A stretch of 64,000 nucleotides of DNA from Tilletiaria anomala UBC 951 (GCF_000711695.1 NW_013546944.1:1-64000), one strand, 5' to 3'; positions 49,401-63,400 are shown, counted from the first letter of the stretch. Numbers and translations are program-made. The notes: generated by a model from the letters alone, not told the origin.

Positions 49401-50859
49401 GTGTTCCGTCGCGTTCGCGTCTCGTACGTATGCGTCGTATGTTCTTTGGAAAGTCTCGTCTTCCGGCAAGCCGAAGAGGAGGGGTCCGAAGAGTCGAGCC
49501 AAGCGCGAAGGCGTCATGCCGTTCTTGAGCGAGTAAGAAGTCGTTGAGGAGAGCAGGGAGAATAGTGCAAGTAGCAAATCGGCATCGTCCGGCTCGAGCC
49601 GTCGCAGGAATCGAGAGAAAGCTATCGCCGGGTATCGATTGCCTGCATTTGGAAGCTAGGGTAAGTAAATATGCACACTCGCCGATGACGCTGGACTCAC
49701 GTCGCTCCTCATCCCTCCACTGCATGTAAATATCTAAATCCAAGAAGCCTCGTTGCTGAACATAGGCGGTCTCCTCTTGCACATCTCCCTTGCGGTTCGG
49801 CTCGCTTACAGGAATCGGCACTGCCAGCACCTTTCCAAGCCGCGACATGGCCCATTTGATGATAGCAGCCAAGTCATTTGGGTTTGCAAAGCGAATGTCC
49901 TGCGCGAATGCGGCGGGGAGGGGAGCGTCCGGAGCGGGAGGCGTTGGGATCGGTGACGAGGCCTGAGTGCGGCTGTACGTTGGATATGGGAATGTGTTTG
50001 ACGCGGATGTGGAGTGCAGAAGGCTGAGATAACAGCGAATGAGAGATGCTGTTTCTTGCGGAGACAGATCGAGGGCCATGGAAGAGAAGATGAGCGGCGT
50101 ATCCAGACCTAGGGAAGGCGCCCAAAGGCAAGTAACAAGTCAGCCGACACTGATGTTTTGCATACACAAGTACCACTGCAACATACCTCTCTGTCGAATC
50201 TGTTCTCCGCACGCAAAAACGAGCTGTGCGACCCTGGTCGAGTCTAGCTCTACTTCCAGGCCCACATAGGTATATCCGTAACTGGGGTTGGCCTGGGTCC
50301 CAGTCGACACGGCGGTCGAGGTCGTTGAAAATTCGCTCTCTGCAATACTCCTCGCAGAGCTTCGCGGAAGGGTGAACGATGGCTGTGTCCGCAAGGGCCC
50401 TCCTCCGCTTCCCGCAGAATTACCGCTTCCAGGGCCGCCGCCGAGTGGCGTCAGAAGCCGCCTGGTGAGCGTGCGCGCTGTCGTTACCGTGTCGACTGTC
50501 CGGACGGACTGTTGACTGGACCGCGGATCTGGATAGCTGTGGCCGTTTTGTGACAAGGTATCCAGCTTGAGCATGCCCAGGCTGTCCTTCGCGGCAGCGT
50601 TGCCGTTGGCGAGGTAGGGTGAGTTGTGTTCACGCACGCGTGCGCGGCTGTTCATTGTGCTGCCTGGCCCCAGGATCTCGAGAGGCTCGAGACCCGCGCC
50701 TAACCTTGCTGACGTCGCCATTCGCGTCATCATGGCCGGTGGCAGAGTTCGCGCTGCGGCGGAAGAGCTGGAGGCGTTCATGAGCTGTCGCGAAGTTGAT
50801 AGGCTCAAGTTTGCACCCTTGGGAAAAGGCGCTGGTGGTGGCGGGGAGGCGAGCGACAT
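46488..50859 (-). CDS. Msb1/Mug8-domain protein (RhoGAP-like, polarity)
   Basis: A fungal protein of the Msb1/Mug8 family, which works with Cdc42/Rho GTPase signalling at sites of polarised growth. Exons 50859-50187, 50108-49701 and 49642-46488 join in phase. A further 81-nt GTATGT..TTGCAG intron at 46652-46572 is likely and would bring the product from 1411 to 1384 residues. The N-terminal 170 residues are Ser/Gly-rich. The domain then starts YGYTYVGLEVELDSTRVAQL and FACGEQIRQRGLDTPLIFSS, continues SPQETASLIRCYLSLL and LAAIIKWAMSRLGKV, and reaches AIAFSRFLRRLEPDDADLLL and LKNGMTPSRLARLFGPLLFG. That last block is the RhoGAP-like core where GAP proteins have N-K-M-x-x-x-N-L-A. I see no clear catalytic arginine finger. 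The C-terminal 700 residues are charged, Ser/Pro-rich and probably disordered. Confidence 0.85.
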
Positions 50860-52595
50860 GTCGGCGGAGCGAGCACCTCCTTCGCGTCGCTCTCGTTGGT
50901 CCAGACACGGAGAAGGTCTATGTTCTCAGGTGATATGCCAGCCTTGTATGGGTTAATATGCTTGTGGGTATCGCTCCTCACCAGAAGCGAATGCATACTG
51001 ACGAACGATGTGCAAAGAGTCCCCCAGAGAACGCTTTGACTGTGGCTTGGAGGGGAGGCGGTCTCCGAGGTACGGCCGTGGTACTGTGGACTGTGGTAGC
51101 GCGAGGCGGTGATGCCCCCTGCGGCTCCACTTCACTCAGACTGATGATGAGACTTTTGGCGGTGAATTTATGGATTGAGGACGGTTCTAGAGCTGTCTCA
51201 CAAACCCTCGACTACGCTGTCAGATGCATCTACGATCGAGGCCACCTCACATAGCATTTTGCTTTCACAAATGGCATCGTCGGCGCTTTACAAACAAACG
51301 GACAGAGACGATGGATTCTCCATAAGATGGGCATCCAGCTTGCACGTAGGCTGAAGATGGAAGTGCACTGTGCATGAGCTCCATCATACGTGCATACGTA
51401 AGTGGGAAGAATGATCAACCGCCCCAGGCCCTACATCGTAGAGGAAGACCCAAGCAGAAGACACAGAAGGCGCTGAAGGAGATCGTTGTGCCGCGCGAGT
51501 GCCGCAGCAAGTGTAAACAGAGGCAAGTTGGGTTGCGAGAGCCGCGGGTCGCACTGGCAGACACTCAATACTCAACCAATACGCGGGTTGCTGAGCCGCA
51601 CCAACTGCCGATGACCCGAAGAAATGAAAGGCTTGATTGAGTGCGAAAGGGTTCAAAGAAGAATTCCTACTTTCCACAGTGGCTTTGGGCGCCAAATGCG
51701 CGCAGGCTTTCATCAAGACTCTCATGGATGGCTTCATCGGAGTGCAGGAGGTGCTTTGGTCCTTGCTGAGCATATTAGACTTGGGCTTCTCAAGTCCCTC
51801 GCTTAATCGCTCTCTGCGTTCCATTGCCTCCTCAGCCCTCAGTTTATCCTCACATGATTGTCAAGAAAGAAGTTCAAATTGCAGAGAGATGCCATTCGGC
51901 CTCGCGCCTTTGGGCAATGCTGGCCACCGGTAATCTGTGCAGGTAACCCGCCATCACCCTTGTGACCATTTGCTCAAAAGTTGGGTCGGTGTCGAGCACT
52001 TCAATGTTATCGCACCACGAGTGTGCGTGGCCGTTGGCAGGCAGGAGGATAAAATGATGCCCTCATGAAAGGATGAACTTGCGTGACAATAGCCGGAGAT
52101 GGCCGCCACTATGTACATGCCAACTATGTTATATGGTTTCCTAAACTGCTCCCTTCGTGGCTGAGACTGAGGGCACAAGGTGCGAGATCAAATGTTGTGT
52201 ACTATCGTATGCACATAGAGGAACTCGATACATTGAATCGTACAATTGTGTAGCGAAACATGCTCTCGATACAGCATCATCGTACATCGACAGGACGATG
52301 AACTGCAAAGGTGCGAGAGGGTGACTTTCTCGCTTGAGATGCTCTACGTATCAAGCAAGACCTTACGCCCAGCATCCAGATCCTTTCGAGTCCGCCGTTT
52401 GGAAGTCTGCAAATTCGTTATTCACATACATGCGAACATTTCATCACATACATTAAAAGTGTGTCGATATACTATGTGAGGCGATGGCAGCATGCACACG
52501 CTCCAAACAGGGATAAAATACCGTCCTTTCAAAAGGTCTATAAAAGCAGCAGAAATGCCGAGCATGTGCGTCGGCCAGAGTGCACACTGCACAAT
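50860..52595. other. intergenic, no recognised gene
   Basis: This interval separates the Msb1-like gene start from the ERG25 stop, both on the minus strand. It should carry the Msb1-gene promoter and the ERG25 3' untranslated region. A plus-strand frame at 51637-51933 has a helical-looking stretch (FLLSTVALGAKCAQAFIKTL) but no family resemblance, and it overlaps a longer minus-strand frame at 51824-51384. I do not call either a gene. Confidence 0.4.
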
Positions 52596-53715
52596 CTACT
52601 TGGTCTTGAGAAGTGCCTCCTTGGCTTCCTTGTCCGTCATGCCGTTGGCCATGAGCTTCTTCTGCTCCTTCTGCCTCGCGCGGTAGCGCTTGTAGCTCAG
52701 GTCCGTTCCCATCAAGTGGTCCCACCACCTGAAGCTGGTCGAGTAGCAGCCGACAAATGCTTGGTGGTGGTAGTCGTGGTGGTCAGCTCCGCTCCCTGTT
52801 GGGGCGAGAAAGCAGGGCAGAATAGAGATTTGGTCAGTAGGTGTGGAAAAACCTCGACATGTTGGGAGACTTACAGAATGGAATCCAGTTGTGCATGGAA
52901 ATGGGAAAGTCGTAGCCCGAGTGCGCATCGATAGCTTGGAAAAGACGCAAGACGATCCAGATGTAGACAGTCAAGATGTGCAGGTCGCGATTGAGGGCAC
53001 AGAGCAAGAAAGGTCCTCCGATCGTGCCAGTGCCCAGGATGAACACTTCGAGCGGATGCGCGTACTCGGCCGCAAGTCCGAAAGGAGCAGCGAACTCGTG
53101 GTGCTTCTTATGAATGTACTTATAGAGTGGGCCCCAGTGCAAGGCGCGGTGTGCCCAGTAGTGGAACGTGTCCTCGAAGATAAAGAAAAGACTGATTTGC
53201 CATGCGATCTTAAGGATCGATGGGAATGGCACAGAGTGCGTCGACATGCCCAAGTACTCGCAAATCGGGTGGAACGACCAGATCTGCGGCAGCTCGACGG
53301 TGAAGTGGGAGAGCAGTACGTATTTGGTGCAATCCCATTGCTGCTTTGCTGTAGGGATCTTGTCATCTTGCAGCTTGTACTTGCGCATAGAGGGCATAGC
53401 GTCGATGATGATGAACGGGATCGCACGCCCAAAATAGACGATCTGAAGGAAGCAGTGCACATTTCCAACTCAGCACGCAGTGTGGCGAGCATCTTGTCAC
53501 AGGACCTGCTGACTCACCTCATGCAGCACAAAGCTCATGATGCCAGTGGCGATGACTGGGTTTCCCCAGTACACGTACCACTTGAGCCACCATTGCTCAA
53601 AAATGTTCAGTGTTGTCGCGTCGACGCCAGTGTACAGGTCAGCGCCGTAGACGGGGGTCGTCGGGTTGATGAGCGCCTCGACCGTCTGGTTGAGCGTGGT
53701 AGCGATGTAGTCCAT
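52596..53715 (-). CDS. ERG25: C-4 methylsterol oxidase
   Basis: A di-iron ER membrane oxygenase that oxidises the C4 methyl groups of 4,4-dimethylzymosterol in ergosterol synthesis. Three exons (53715-53518, 53442-52875, 52795-52596) join in phase to 321 residues, close to the usual 300-310. All histidine-box motifs are visible: HRALH at about residues 164-168, HKKHH at 177-181, and DHHDYHH at about 260-266 across the last intron. FHYWAHRALHWGPLYKYIHK and AAPFGLAAEYAHP are near-invariant in this family. Hydrophobic helices flank the boxes, and the tail KRYRARQKEQKKLM is a basic cytosolic C-terminus. The start is the ATG at 53715 (MDYIATTLNQTVEAL); an open frame extends upstream but includes no better start. 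A TATATAT element at 53830-53836 lies about 115 bp upstream. Confidence 0.95.
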
Positions 53716-54686
53716 CTTGCCCTTCGTACGTTGGTAATCAGTTGGTGGTGGCAATGGCCAGTGAACGTAGCTGTTTTGTGTCGTGCACGCACACAAAACA
53801 CGGCCGTCACTGGGTGCAGCTCTGCGGTCTATATATGGACAGCAGATAAGACCTCAGGCCATGAGGAAGCAAAGATGGTTTAAGCAGTGGCCGAAAGAAG
53901 AGAGAGTGAAACAAGAATGAGCTGACCTGGGCCGCACCCAACATGGAAGAAACGTTGGAGTGCTAGACCAGCAGGCGGCTGCGCCTATGTCTTCACTGTG
54001 TGGCTCTCGCGAAACTGCTCTCTGGCGTTCAGTCTGAGCAAGTTTCATGTCAAGCCCTCGAGTCGCGGAAGAGAGCCTGAGCAGCACTGTATCAGCCTTC
54101 CGTTCGACCGTCGGCGTCTCATATTTTGTTCCTGATGCGTTCCGCTCCAATTTGGGCTTATGGGTGGGCTATAACAACAGTGGTCACGGACGAGTTATGG
54201 CGTTCGCTCTCGGCCGAGAGCTATATTCCCAGGCTCTTCGGACTTCGTAGCTTCTCAGTTCATGTTGAGTATTTTGAATAGTAATCCTGTACCATGCATG
54301 CGCTTGGTATGCTTGAGGCTCGAAAGTCGAAGGGATGTTCTCCCCACGATGAGGCGTCCTCTCGACTTTGAGATCTTCGATGGGTGTCGTCTCCTATTGA
54401 CCAGTCTCCAAATCAGATATGTTCGCCCCTTCTGGTCAACATGTGCTCCTCTCAAACTCTGCACACGACCCAGAGAGAACTCACGTCTGCCTCCGCACGC
54501 TCCACCCACCAAGGCGCACGAGTCCAAAACGTAAAATCCAACTGGGGAGCTTTAGCTGTTTCTGTCGCTTTGTGGCTTGATAGTGTATATTGCAAAGCTG
54601 CTTATATGCTACATGACCAATCTCATGCCATCGGTATGCTCGCGCTCAGCCATCAAGGCGGCTTTCTCAATCGCATTCCGTAGTGT
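53716..54686. promoter_or_regulatory. ERG25 upstream region
   Basis: The spacer between the ERG25 start and the NAE1 3' end. It contains a TATATAT element at 53830-53836 on the side of ERG25. I did not find a clear sterol-response element by eye. No coding sequence was recognised. Confidence 0.45.
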
Positions 54687-56833
54687 TCACAATTTAAAGA
54701 CTCCGACGGCTTGCTGAATGCCATTGTAGACCACCGTGTTGTTCGCTGGGACGTACTGCCGTGTCACCAGCTTGATCACCTCTTGCGCAACGATGCCGCC
54801 CATGAGCGCAGAAGTCGAAGGTAGCGAGCTGTGACCTGCCCGAGCCCTGTCGATTGCAGAAGCACGTGTGGCACTTAATTTAGCCACAGACTGCAATAGA
54901 AGAAGAGACTGTGAACGAGAACTTACATTTCCTCAGCAGCATTGTCGATAAGCTCCATAATGTCCTCGTTCGCGATGTCTGCGCCGTATTTAGGCGCGAG
55001 GGTCCGCGCAATGGCCTTGAGCTCGTCGCTGTCCGCTTCGATGTCCTCTTCCTCATCATCCCCGTCCGCATTCGCATCCGCAGAAGAAGTCACGGCGCGA
55101 CTGAAGGCGGCACTCGCGCCTGGGAAGCGACTATGTTGGTTGTAGAAGATAGAGGCGGCCAGGAAGGCGATGTGATGAGGCAGCGTCGGCGGCTGGATGT
55201 CTGGATTGTATGCAGAGACTGCGAAAAGGACAAAGTACGGTGGTGAACAAGTTAGAAATGAAAAAGGCAGGTAGACCATAGAAGTCGACGCACAAGAATC
55301 AATGGCATTCGGGCTGTCGTGTTGTTCTTTGAGTTTCTTGCCACAGATCACTACAAGGAATGCGGCATGCTTGACAAACGTACGGACTTCATGGTCCGAA
55401 ATAGGCGCGGTGATGCCCGCTTTTTTGAGGGCAACATCCAAGTGCTGCCGAAACGCTGCCAAGTCGGCCTCAGCTTTTTCGTAGTAAAGCTTTTGGATCT
55501 GAATGTACGTCGCGGAGAGCGCCTTCATGTCCGGTATTGAGCCTGGCTGTGGCAAGTAGCCACCCCCTCCAGGCGGTGAAGCCGTTGGTTTGGCATGGAC
55601 AAAGGAGCGCAAGGCACGGGCGAGAAGCCAGAAATTCGTCGAATTTCGATTGATCTTCTCGCAGGCTGCGTCTTTAAAGAGTTGTTGAATTTCTGTAGGA
55701 ACTCCAGCTTCTCCAGCGGCATTCTTCTCCTTCAGCTGCCTAATGGGTCGCCAAACGTGCGAATTGAGAGCCGCAACGGCCTCTTCCACGTTCTCTGAAT
55801 CCACCTCGCCTGGGTGCTTACACGCCCACACCTTGTCGGTAAACGATTTGCGATCTACTGCCGGGTCCGGAAGAGCTCCGCCGTGCTGTCGACGCGGAGC
55901 GGAGAGAACTGTTAGCAGGTATTGCGAAAACGGTCGGGTAAAGTGACGCACCTGTTCCTTCCACTCATGCAGTGTTCGCATGAGGAGAACGATAAATGGG
56001 ATGTGAGAGCGCTCCATGCTGTCTTCTGGTTGCACGTGAACCGACAGAGCGTATTTTTCCAGCTCCGGCCAGGGCGCAGTGAGACGTAATGATACGAGCG
56101 ATTCGGGGTGTGTTTCGATGACTGGCCGCGAGAATATGATCAGAATAAACGCTGGGCTTCCGTTGGCCTATTCACAGACTCACTTCCAGCTTCCTTGATC
56201 TGGAATGCGGCCTCGCCTACCAGCCCTGAAGTCCTAACACTCAGCAAAGGGAGTGACGCCGCAGTGGAAGAGGACGATGACGCCCCAGCTGGGTTCCAAC
56301 AGAGCTCAGAAAGCGCGTAAAGAACATCATCGGGCTGATTGGAGGCGATGATCAGGCTGAACGCGGTGAAGAATGACGGATCATGGGGCAGTAGTTCCCT
56401 TACATCCTGCCAGAATGGCCGTATAATCAGGCTATGAGCCCAGCTCTTCTCAACGAGATCTCGCTCATGGACCATGGACACGTACCTCATGCCGTGCAAA
56501 ACCCTTCACATTCGGGTTGAGCTCAGTCAGCAGCCGTACAGCATCATCGGCTCTCCAGCTGGCACCGTTCTTGGCTTCTGGATCCAGGAAGAAGTTTGCG
56601 CCTCTGTCAATGTCGAGCGTTTTGCGCGGGTCCAATATGGTGAAAGAACCGATACCGGGAAGAACAAGATTCTTTAGTGTAGATGTTCCAGTTGGCGTGC
56701 AGCCGATCAAAAGAACAGAAGCAGACTCTAGCGATGCTTGTCCGGAAGACGCCCAGAGACGGAGCTGGCGATCGTAGCGCTGGGTATGCGCGTCGGGCCT
56801 ATTTCCGGAGGGGATCGAACGGAGTTCAGACAT
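54687..56833 (-). CDS. ULA1: NEDD8-activating enzyme E1 regulatory subunit
   Basis: The Ula1/NAE1/AppBp1 half of the NEDD8 (Rub1) E1, which pairs with Uba3 to activate NEDD8 for cullin modification. Six exons (56833-56486, 56406-56184, 56121-55952, 55885-55294, 55218-54927, 54846-54687) join in phase to 594 residues. The N-terminus [18 protein letters not shown] is the canonical E1 opening. [20 protein letters not shown] is the Rossmann-like adenylation loop, with Thr-Gly in place of the usual Gly-rich triplet. [10 protein letters not shown] and [11 protein letters not shown] follow. The C-terminus [20 protein letters not shown] with [11 protein letters not shown] is diagnostic. The catalytic cysteine is absent, as expected for this subunit. 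The choice of the last acceptor (before GGCTCGGG) is fixed by phase and by homology ([13 protein letters not shown]). It is divergent from URB1. Confidence 0.93.
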
Positions 56834-57425
56834 GCGAATGAGCCACTCCTTTAGGTATGGACGGCTGATGATGCATTTATGTTGCCTGGCAGCTCGAACA
56901 AGCTAACTCACCTTTCTGTGGACGCCATCTCGAGAATACGCTCAGGCTCTGCAACGGGATGTTAAGCAAGTTTGACTCGGGGAAGCGCAGCCGAACCGGC
57001 GACAAGAGCTTCAGCTGGTATAAGCAGTCGCAGAGACGGTGAGCGGCCCCTCCACGAACCAGTGCTTCAAAGGTGGGTGGACAACCGGCACCCCCAATCA
57101 GTCTACCTTCGTATGATCGTCGTGTTCATCACAGTCCCCTGTCGAGCTTGGGCGCTCCGTCTAGACAAGAGTGAGGATAGAGTGCCGCGTAAGGCACAGA
57201 TCACGGCCAACGGGATGCGCGGTGCACCAGGATGCGCCCAGCGCTTACAGTCTATCCTCGGAACACGGAACTGAGAATTCTTGATACGCTGCTCACTTTT
57301 TGCTCTCCCTCCGGTCGGTCCACCTTTCGTAGATCCCTCTCTTCCTTAATTGAAACATTGCATTCCTCGCAGTAGGTTGCAAGCTCTCTTAGCACAAGGC
57401 ATGTGGAAGCTAAAGGAGACGGAAC
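56834..57425. promoter_or_regulatory. divergent intergenic region, ULA1 / URB1
   Basis: The 592 bp between the two divergent starts must contain both promoters. No TATA box is evident. A T-rich, pyrimidine-rich patch near 57296-57345 precedes URB1. Confidence 0.4.
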
Positions 57426-60400
57426 ATGGCTGTGGCTGGAAAACGAAAGCGCAGTGAGGGCTCTGTCCCGGCGCAGAATAGCTCATCTTCCTCGACCACT
57501 TCAAAAGGAAAGGAGCGTGCTTTACTTTCGCAAGATGAAGATGGCGGTGCAGATGCCGAGCATGGGCAGACCTGCGTGCGAGCGCCGCCACTCAATGCAG
57601 CAGCGCTGGACACTATGCTCAACACTACGTCCCTCGATGGACTGCGCTCCGCACTCTCCAGTCTGCGCTCGCAGACACGTCTCAAGTCCGAGGAACAGCC
57701 TGGCGGAGGAGGCGCGATCCCTTCACCGTCGGATCCCAGGATCAAGCTTGTCACATCCTATCTTGAGCGGAAGGGAGTTGACAGCATCAAGCAGATTCTT
57801 AAAGTGTGGGATCTAGCAATTGAAGTGAGAAGGCCTGTTCCCTAACTCCCTCCGCTCATGCACTGACTTATTTTACTCTGGCGCCCATTTGCAGAAGGAT
57901 GTGCCATCTCTCGTTGCCCTCCCCATTTTCGCTCTATCAAACATCCTCCGCCTCCTTTCTGCTCATTATCCCACACATGCCTTAGGAGACGCCGTGATCA
58001 CTCAACTTCTCCCCCAAAGCCCCACGAGTGAAGACAAATACAAGAGCAGCTCATCCCATCTTGATCAGCTCATCAGCTACCTTGTCGACAGTCGCGATGC
58101 GCAGCGGTATCACGGCCAAAATCACGGTGGAAACAGCCACAGAGCTAAAGGAAATGCGGCCAAGAACGAGATGCTCACCCTCGCGGCACTCACATTGCTC
58201 GGAAGCATGGCCGACTTCAGCAGCGGCAAATACGCAAATGCCATCTTCCAGGCTATGCCCTGGGGCAGCAAGGGGCTCACGAGACTTTCGACCGCAAGAA
58301 GACGGACGAACCAGAAAAGGGCACTAAAGCACGTGAAAACTGATATCAGTGGCAGCAAGCTCGCTGGCTCTCTCGCCGGGTACGATGAGCGCACCATCAC
58401 CCCGAGTCGTCCAGACATCCGCTCTTTATATGTTCTGCTCCTGCTTTCTTTACTACGAGCATCACCCTCGCTCCGAAGCAGCAGTAGTGGGAATATTGTT
58501 TGCAAAGGCAATCTCCTATCCCTATCACCCAGCCCATTCTCGGCCATTTTCCGAGGGCTTCCTCAAGACCCCTCGTGGATCGTGTCGCAAGTTCTACAGT
58601 GCCTCCATGCGCATGTCCTTTCCGACGATAAGCTTCCACGCAAGGCCAAGCTCAGTCTGATGAGCAATATGTCCGTCTTGGAGCCGCTGTTGAGCATGTA
58701 CGCGCGGGTTGGGGACAAAGTCGATGCTAGGACCGGTCTGCCGCTCACTCATGACCATGAAAATGAGGATGAAGAAGATCATGACGTCGGCATTACGGTT
58801 GCACAGATGGTTCACCACTTCTTGCTAGCCGTTTGCACACATCCTGGCTTCGGTATCACCTTCGGTGATCAAGGATGGTATCCCAGAGGAGGCGCAGCAG
58901 CAGCAAACGATCGCACGGGCGACACTTTCAGCGAAGGACAGCAGGCCCGAAATGACGAAGAGAATACATCTGCCGGAGTCTCCAAGGCGAAAGGGCTGCA
59001 TAACCCCATCCTCTACTCTTTCTTGCGCTCCATTCCACCCACACGCACATCACTCCACTCTGAGCTTGTCCTACGCATCTGCCAAGCATGTCCTGAGCTT
59101 ATTGGTGCGTGGCTCCCGAACAATTCAGCCCCGAGCAATGCCATCAACCAAGCAGATCAGAAGGGAGCCTCGACTAGCTGGCTGGCTTCTTCTGCGCTCG
59201 TCACTCGGATACTCTCGTTGCCATTGCCTTTCGGTGGTGAAGGCCGAAGCGGCTCAGCATCTTTAGCGGTCAAAGCGGTCCCTCCACCTCTTCCTAGTGT
59301 CTTGTCCAATCTGTTGCCGTCACCGCCAATATCGCGCTCCATCTTCATGCGAGCACTGAGTAGCAAGGATCGCCTGATGCAGCACGCGGCTCTACTGTTA
59401 CTCGCTTCCGCACTTGATCGACTGCGCCGGTTCGGAGCGGTGTGCGAAGCCGCATTTGATGAGTTCGAAGAGGCGCAGGCTGTCGCCCCGCGATCGCTGT
59501 TGCTGGACAGTGTGGAACAAGAGGAGCACGGTGGCCTTGCATTCCAATCTATACAAGGGCGATGGACCGCTATCTGGGAGGCGACACGTGCAGAATCCGT
59601 CAAGCTACTACCAGATCCGAGTGCGCTTATGGCCTACCTGACTCAGTTGACCGTCACTGCGGATGCAATGACCGGGAATGAGGCAGATGGAGATGCACCC
59701 TCTATTTCACAAGGAAACACTCTTCTCCTTGAGGCGACTTTGAGATGCATTTGGCTACACTATGAAGCCCTTCACCGTTCCCACCCCATCAACTCCGCTG
59801 CCGGCGGCCTCGAAAGCCAAAACACTATGGACGTTAGCAAGCTGCTCGCCTTTGTCACCTCTCGTCCTGACGAGGGCACGTCTGATGCTGCAAATGTTTT
59901 GCAACCCGTTTGCCAGCTTCACACTCTTCGAAGCGTCACAATTGTCTGCAAGAAAGACGCAGCACAGCGTTCCAGCGGTTCCAATTTTGACATTTTTTCG
60001 CGTGGCAGTGGGCAGCACACCTCAGCCGAAGGTGGTGGAGCGCCACGCTCCAACTTTGAACGCATCGTGACGCTTTGGTTCAGGACGGATGATAACAACA
60101 TTCGCTCGGCTTGCGAGGAGCTGCTCGATGCTGCTGTCGCAAGAGGCCCGCTCTTTGAGCTAAAGCCGGACGAATGGCAGTTTTGGTTGTGGGCTCTCCA
60201 ACCGGACAATGTGCGCAGCTCAATCGATGAGCCAGGCCTGCGGGCTATTCTGGCTTTTATTGACGAGTGCGCTACACGATGCGGCAAGCTTATTCACCGC
60301 TATGTCGAGATATCGCGCTCTCTCAGACTCAAGGAGGACATCAATCGAGATCACGATCTTCCCGTCAGTCCATTGTTCGTGGCCGTCTTGGAGCAATTCA

Positions 60401-63400
60401 ACATCCGAATGCAAAAACGACTTCTCTCGGCAGAGGTTCTGCCGCAACTTGCTGCATATATTGAGCGGTTGGTCGTCGCTCTCATTGGTGCCATGGTGGA
60501 CCGCGACATCCTGCTCCGCATCTCAGGGCAATGTGCTGACGCCGCTGTCAAGGGCGAAGCTGAGGTTGGCATTTGTTGGTTATTCCAATCGACTTTGCCA
60601 AACACCATCACATTATTCGGGTCATTCAAGGCTGATTTAGTTGAAAACAAGCACATAACGTCGGCTGTTGCGACACGTACTGATATCGATGGTAAGTACA
60701 GCGATTTCAAAGCACCATCGAGTGATGATCGATCCTTCAGAACCGCTATTCTTGAGATGAGCTTTGCTCCCACAATGAAGTAAGGCGTTTCACGCCTTCA
60801 ACCTCCTGACCTTTCTCACATTATCCGCAACTGTGAGCTTGTGACTGATGTTTCTCTTGCCACATTTACAGATGCCGCTTCTGCATCTGAGCTGCAAGCA
60901 GCCTTGCAAAGGGGTAGTCGCCCGCTCCAAGCTTGGCAGCTTGAAGCCCTGGCCAGAAGGGCCGCGGCTTTGAATACGCCTTACATCGCTTTCGAGCTCA
61001 CTCCCGGTCAGGAATCACCGCCACAGTACTTTGCCTCCTTGCCATCGCTTGCGTTGCTGCATGGCTATGTGCCGGCTGGGTCAGTTGACGGGACCACTGC
61101 ACATTTCATTGCAGCGAGCCTAAATAGTATGGATGGCTCTGTCGATGCTACGATAGCGTCGAGCCTCCTGAGTACTTTGCTCTGCGGAGAGCAATTCCAT
61201 CTCGTCAAGAAATGCGTAAGCCACTTCGCCGGCCTGCCACACCTCTGGTGCGGACTTGCCGCGACCATGGTACAAAACTTGCATCCTTCACGAAAAGGAA
61301 GCTGGGCTTGCGCAACGGCCTTACTGGACGCACTTCTCAATTGCACAGACCTGATACTCGCCAAGGAAAGCAATGCCTACTTGCGCTTCAAAGCCTGCGC
61401 GACGCTGTTGCCATGCGCCGATGAATGCCAACTGGTCACAGTCACGGAATTAGCGTTGGCTAACCTCAAAGTCATACCCACACCAGGTGTCCTCGATGAG
61501 CTCCACGACGCGCTGTCATGCATCGTTTCTCTGTCGTGTCCTGCCGCATGCAGCAAGATCGTAAGCAATGCAGATTTACTTCTCTCGATCGAACCTCACA
61601 AGGCGCTGCCCATCTTGGCAAATGCAGCACGAAAGCCAAACGTCGATTTCATCCATCTCCCGTTGCCAAAGGCTTCCGAGCTGGGCGGCATATGGAAGTC
61701 GGACGCCGGAGATGCTCTCCTTTCTCACATTGTTTCAAAGGACACGGCTTCCGCCATTGCCATCAATACAGCATTTGCAAACGTAAAAGACCACACTGTG
61801 CTTCAAAACTACGCCGAGACAGTGCATGCTCTTGTCAGCCGACCCGGAGATCTCAATCTGCTCGAAAAGATCGGCCGGGTTTGCATCAAAAGCGTCTTTG
61901 TACCTCGCCTATGGGATACAGAGCATCAGAAACAGATCCTCGCAGAGCGGAGCTTGAAGATCTGGCTCGTCAAGCAGGCTATCACCCCATCTGAGTTGGC
62001 CGCCCAGATCACCTGCCAAGCACCACAGAACAGCCGTGATGTCTTCAAGGCCGGTGTGATCCGCATGGTCCTCCATCTGCTTGTGCTCTCTCCGGAAACA
62101 GTTGCGGTCACCAATCTGGTCACCTCGGTGATTGATCACAGCCTGCTATGGCTCGTACGGCGCTTTGCGGAGGACGCAAGCGACAGCGAGGCAACTCTGT
62201 CGGCGATCAGAGAATTCCCAGCATTACTGAGAGCCGCATCGATCGCCAAGCTTCAAGTCAAGCCACACCTTGCCGAGCCAGTGATCGAGGCTGGCATTCG
62301 TCACCGTCTGTCATCAACGCCTCAGATGGATATCGTTGATCTCCTTTGCGCAACATCGGCGATACCTGGGTCAACTGCCACGCGTCTTGCCACGCTGCTC
62401 ATGTCGCAAAAAGACTTTGCTGCTGCAGCTCGCTCGCACCCCGCAGTTTCCTCTGTGCTGTGCTCGCTCGTCAGTTGCGGAGCTGCTGCCAACGGACTTG
62501 CCGAGCATCTGTTTTCCATCTATGATGGTACACTCAGCATATCTGATCGTCTCGTCTTCGATGCTCTGCAGACTCTCGCAAACGCAAGTGGGGCCGAGGT
62601 ATGGTCTGAGTGGACCCAAGGGAATGCAAAGGTGCCGTTGTTCGTCAAGCTACTCTCCCTGGACCGCACCTGGATGTTTTCGACCTGCGCAACATTCCCT
62701 CGTAGCCGTCGCTTCGGTAGTGTTTCCGTCGGTCACGCTGCACTAGATCCTATTGCTGCCAAATCGACATACGACCCGCTTATGGTGCTATCCCTGTTTT
62801 CGGCGGTCCTCTGCACGCGCAAGCTTACTGGACTCGACCTGCTCTCACTGCTCCGGAACAATGTGCTCGGCGTTGTGATATGCAGCTTGTCTTCTCGCAG
62901 CTCCCACATCAGAGGGTTCGCGTTGACGATCCTTGGTCGCACGCATGCCATGCTCAAGACAGCAGCCTTTTCCGAGCAAGAGGAAATCGTCCTCGTATTT
63001 GATCTCCTGCGCGATCAGCTTCACTACGACCCTGCTGCACGTGAAGCGGTGCCTGCACTTCCCTTTTCGACGACGCTCTTCTTTGCACATGCTTTCCGCA
63101 CCATCGCCGCACCGGCCAACTTTGCCTTCCCCTCGATCATGCGCTTCTTTTTGCAGCGTCCCGCCTACGATACGATGGATTTGCCGCTACTCTACAATTA
63201 CCTCTCCTCTGCCTCGGACGAACATAGGCAGGAACGGGTCTGGATTCTGCGCTTCCTGTGCGATATCCTGCGCTCAGGAGGGCACGTTGAATGGCAACTT
63301 TGTCGCCGCCGGCATGTCCCTGAACTGCTCATGAGCATGTATCCAACGCTGCTCGGCGAAGCCGGCTCGCGGCATGCGCGCGAGCTCATCGAGGAGTGCA

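Noticed and set aside
51384-51933. Opposed open frames on both strands
   Set aside because: They overlap each other, show no conserved motif, and neither has a convincing start or introns.
56464-56485. 22-nt GT..AG segment as an ultrashort intron in ULA1
   Set aside because: A normal 79-nt intron (56485-56407) from the same donor keeps phase and restores the family sequence.
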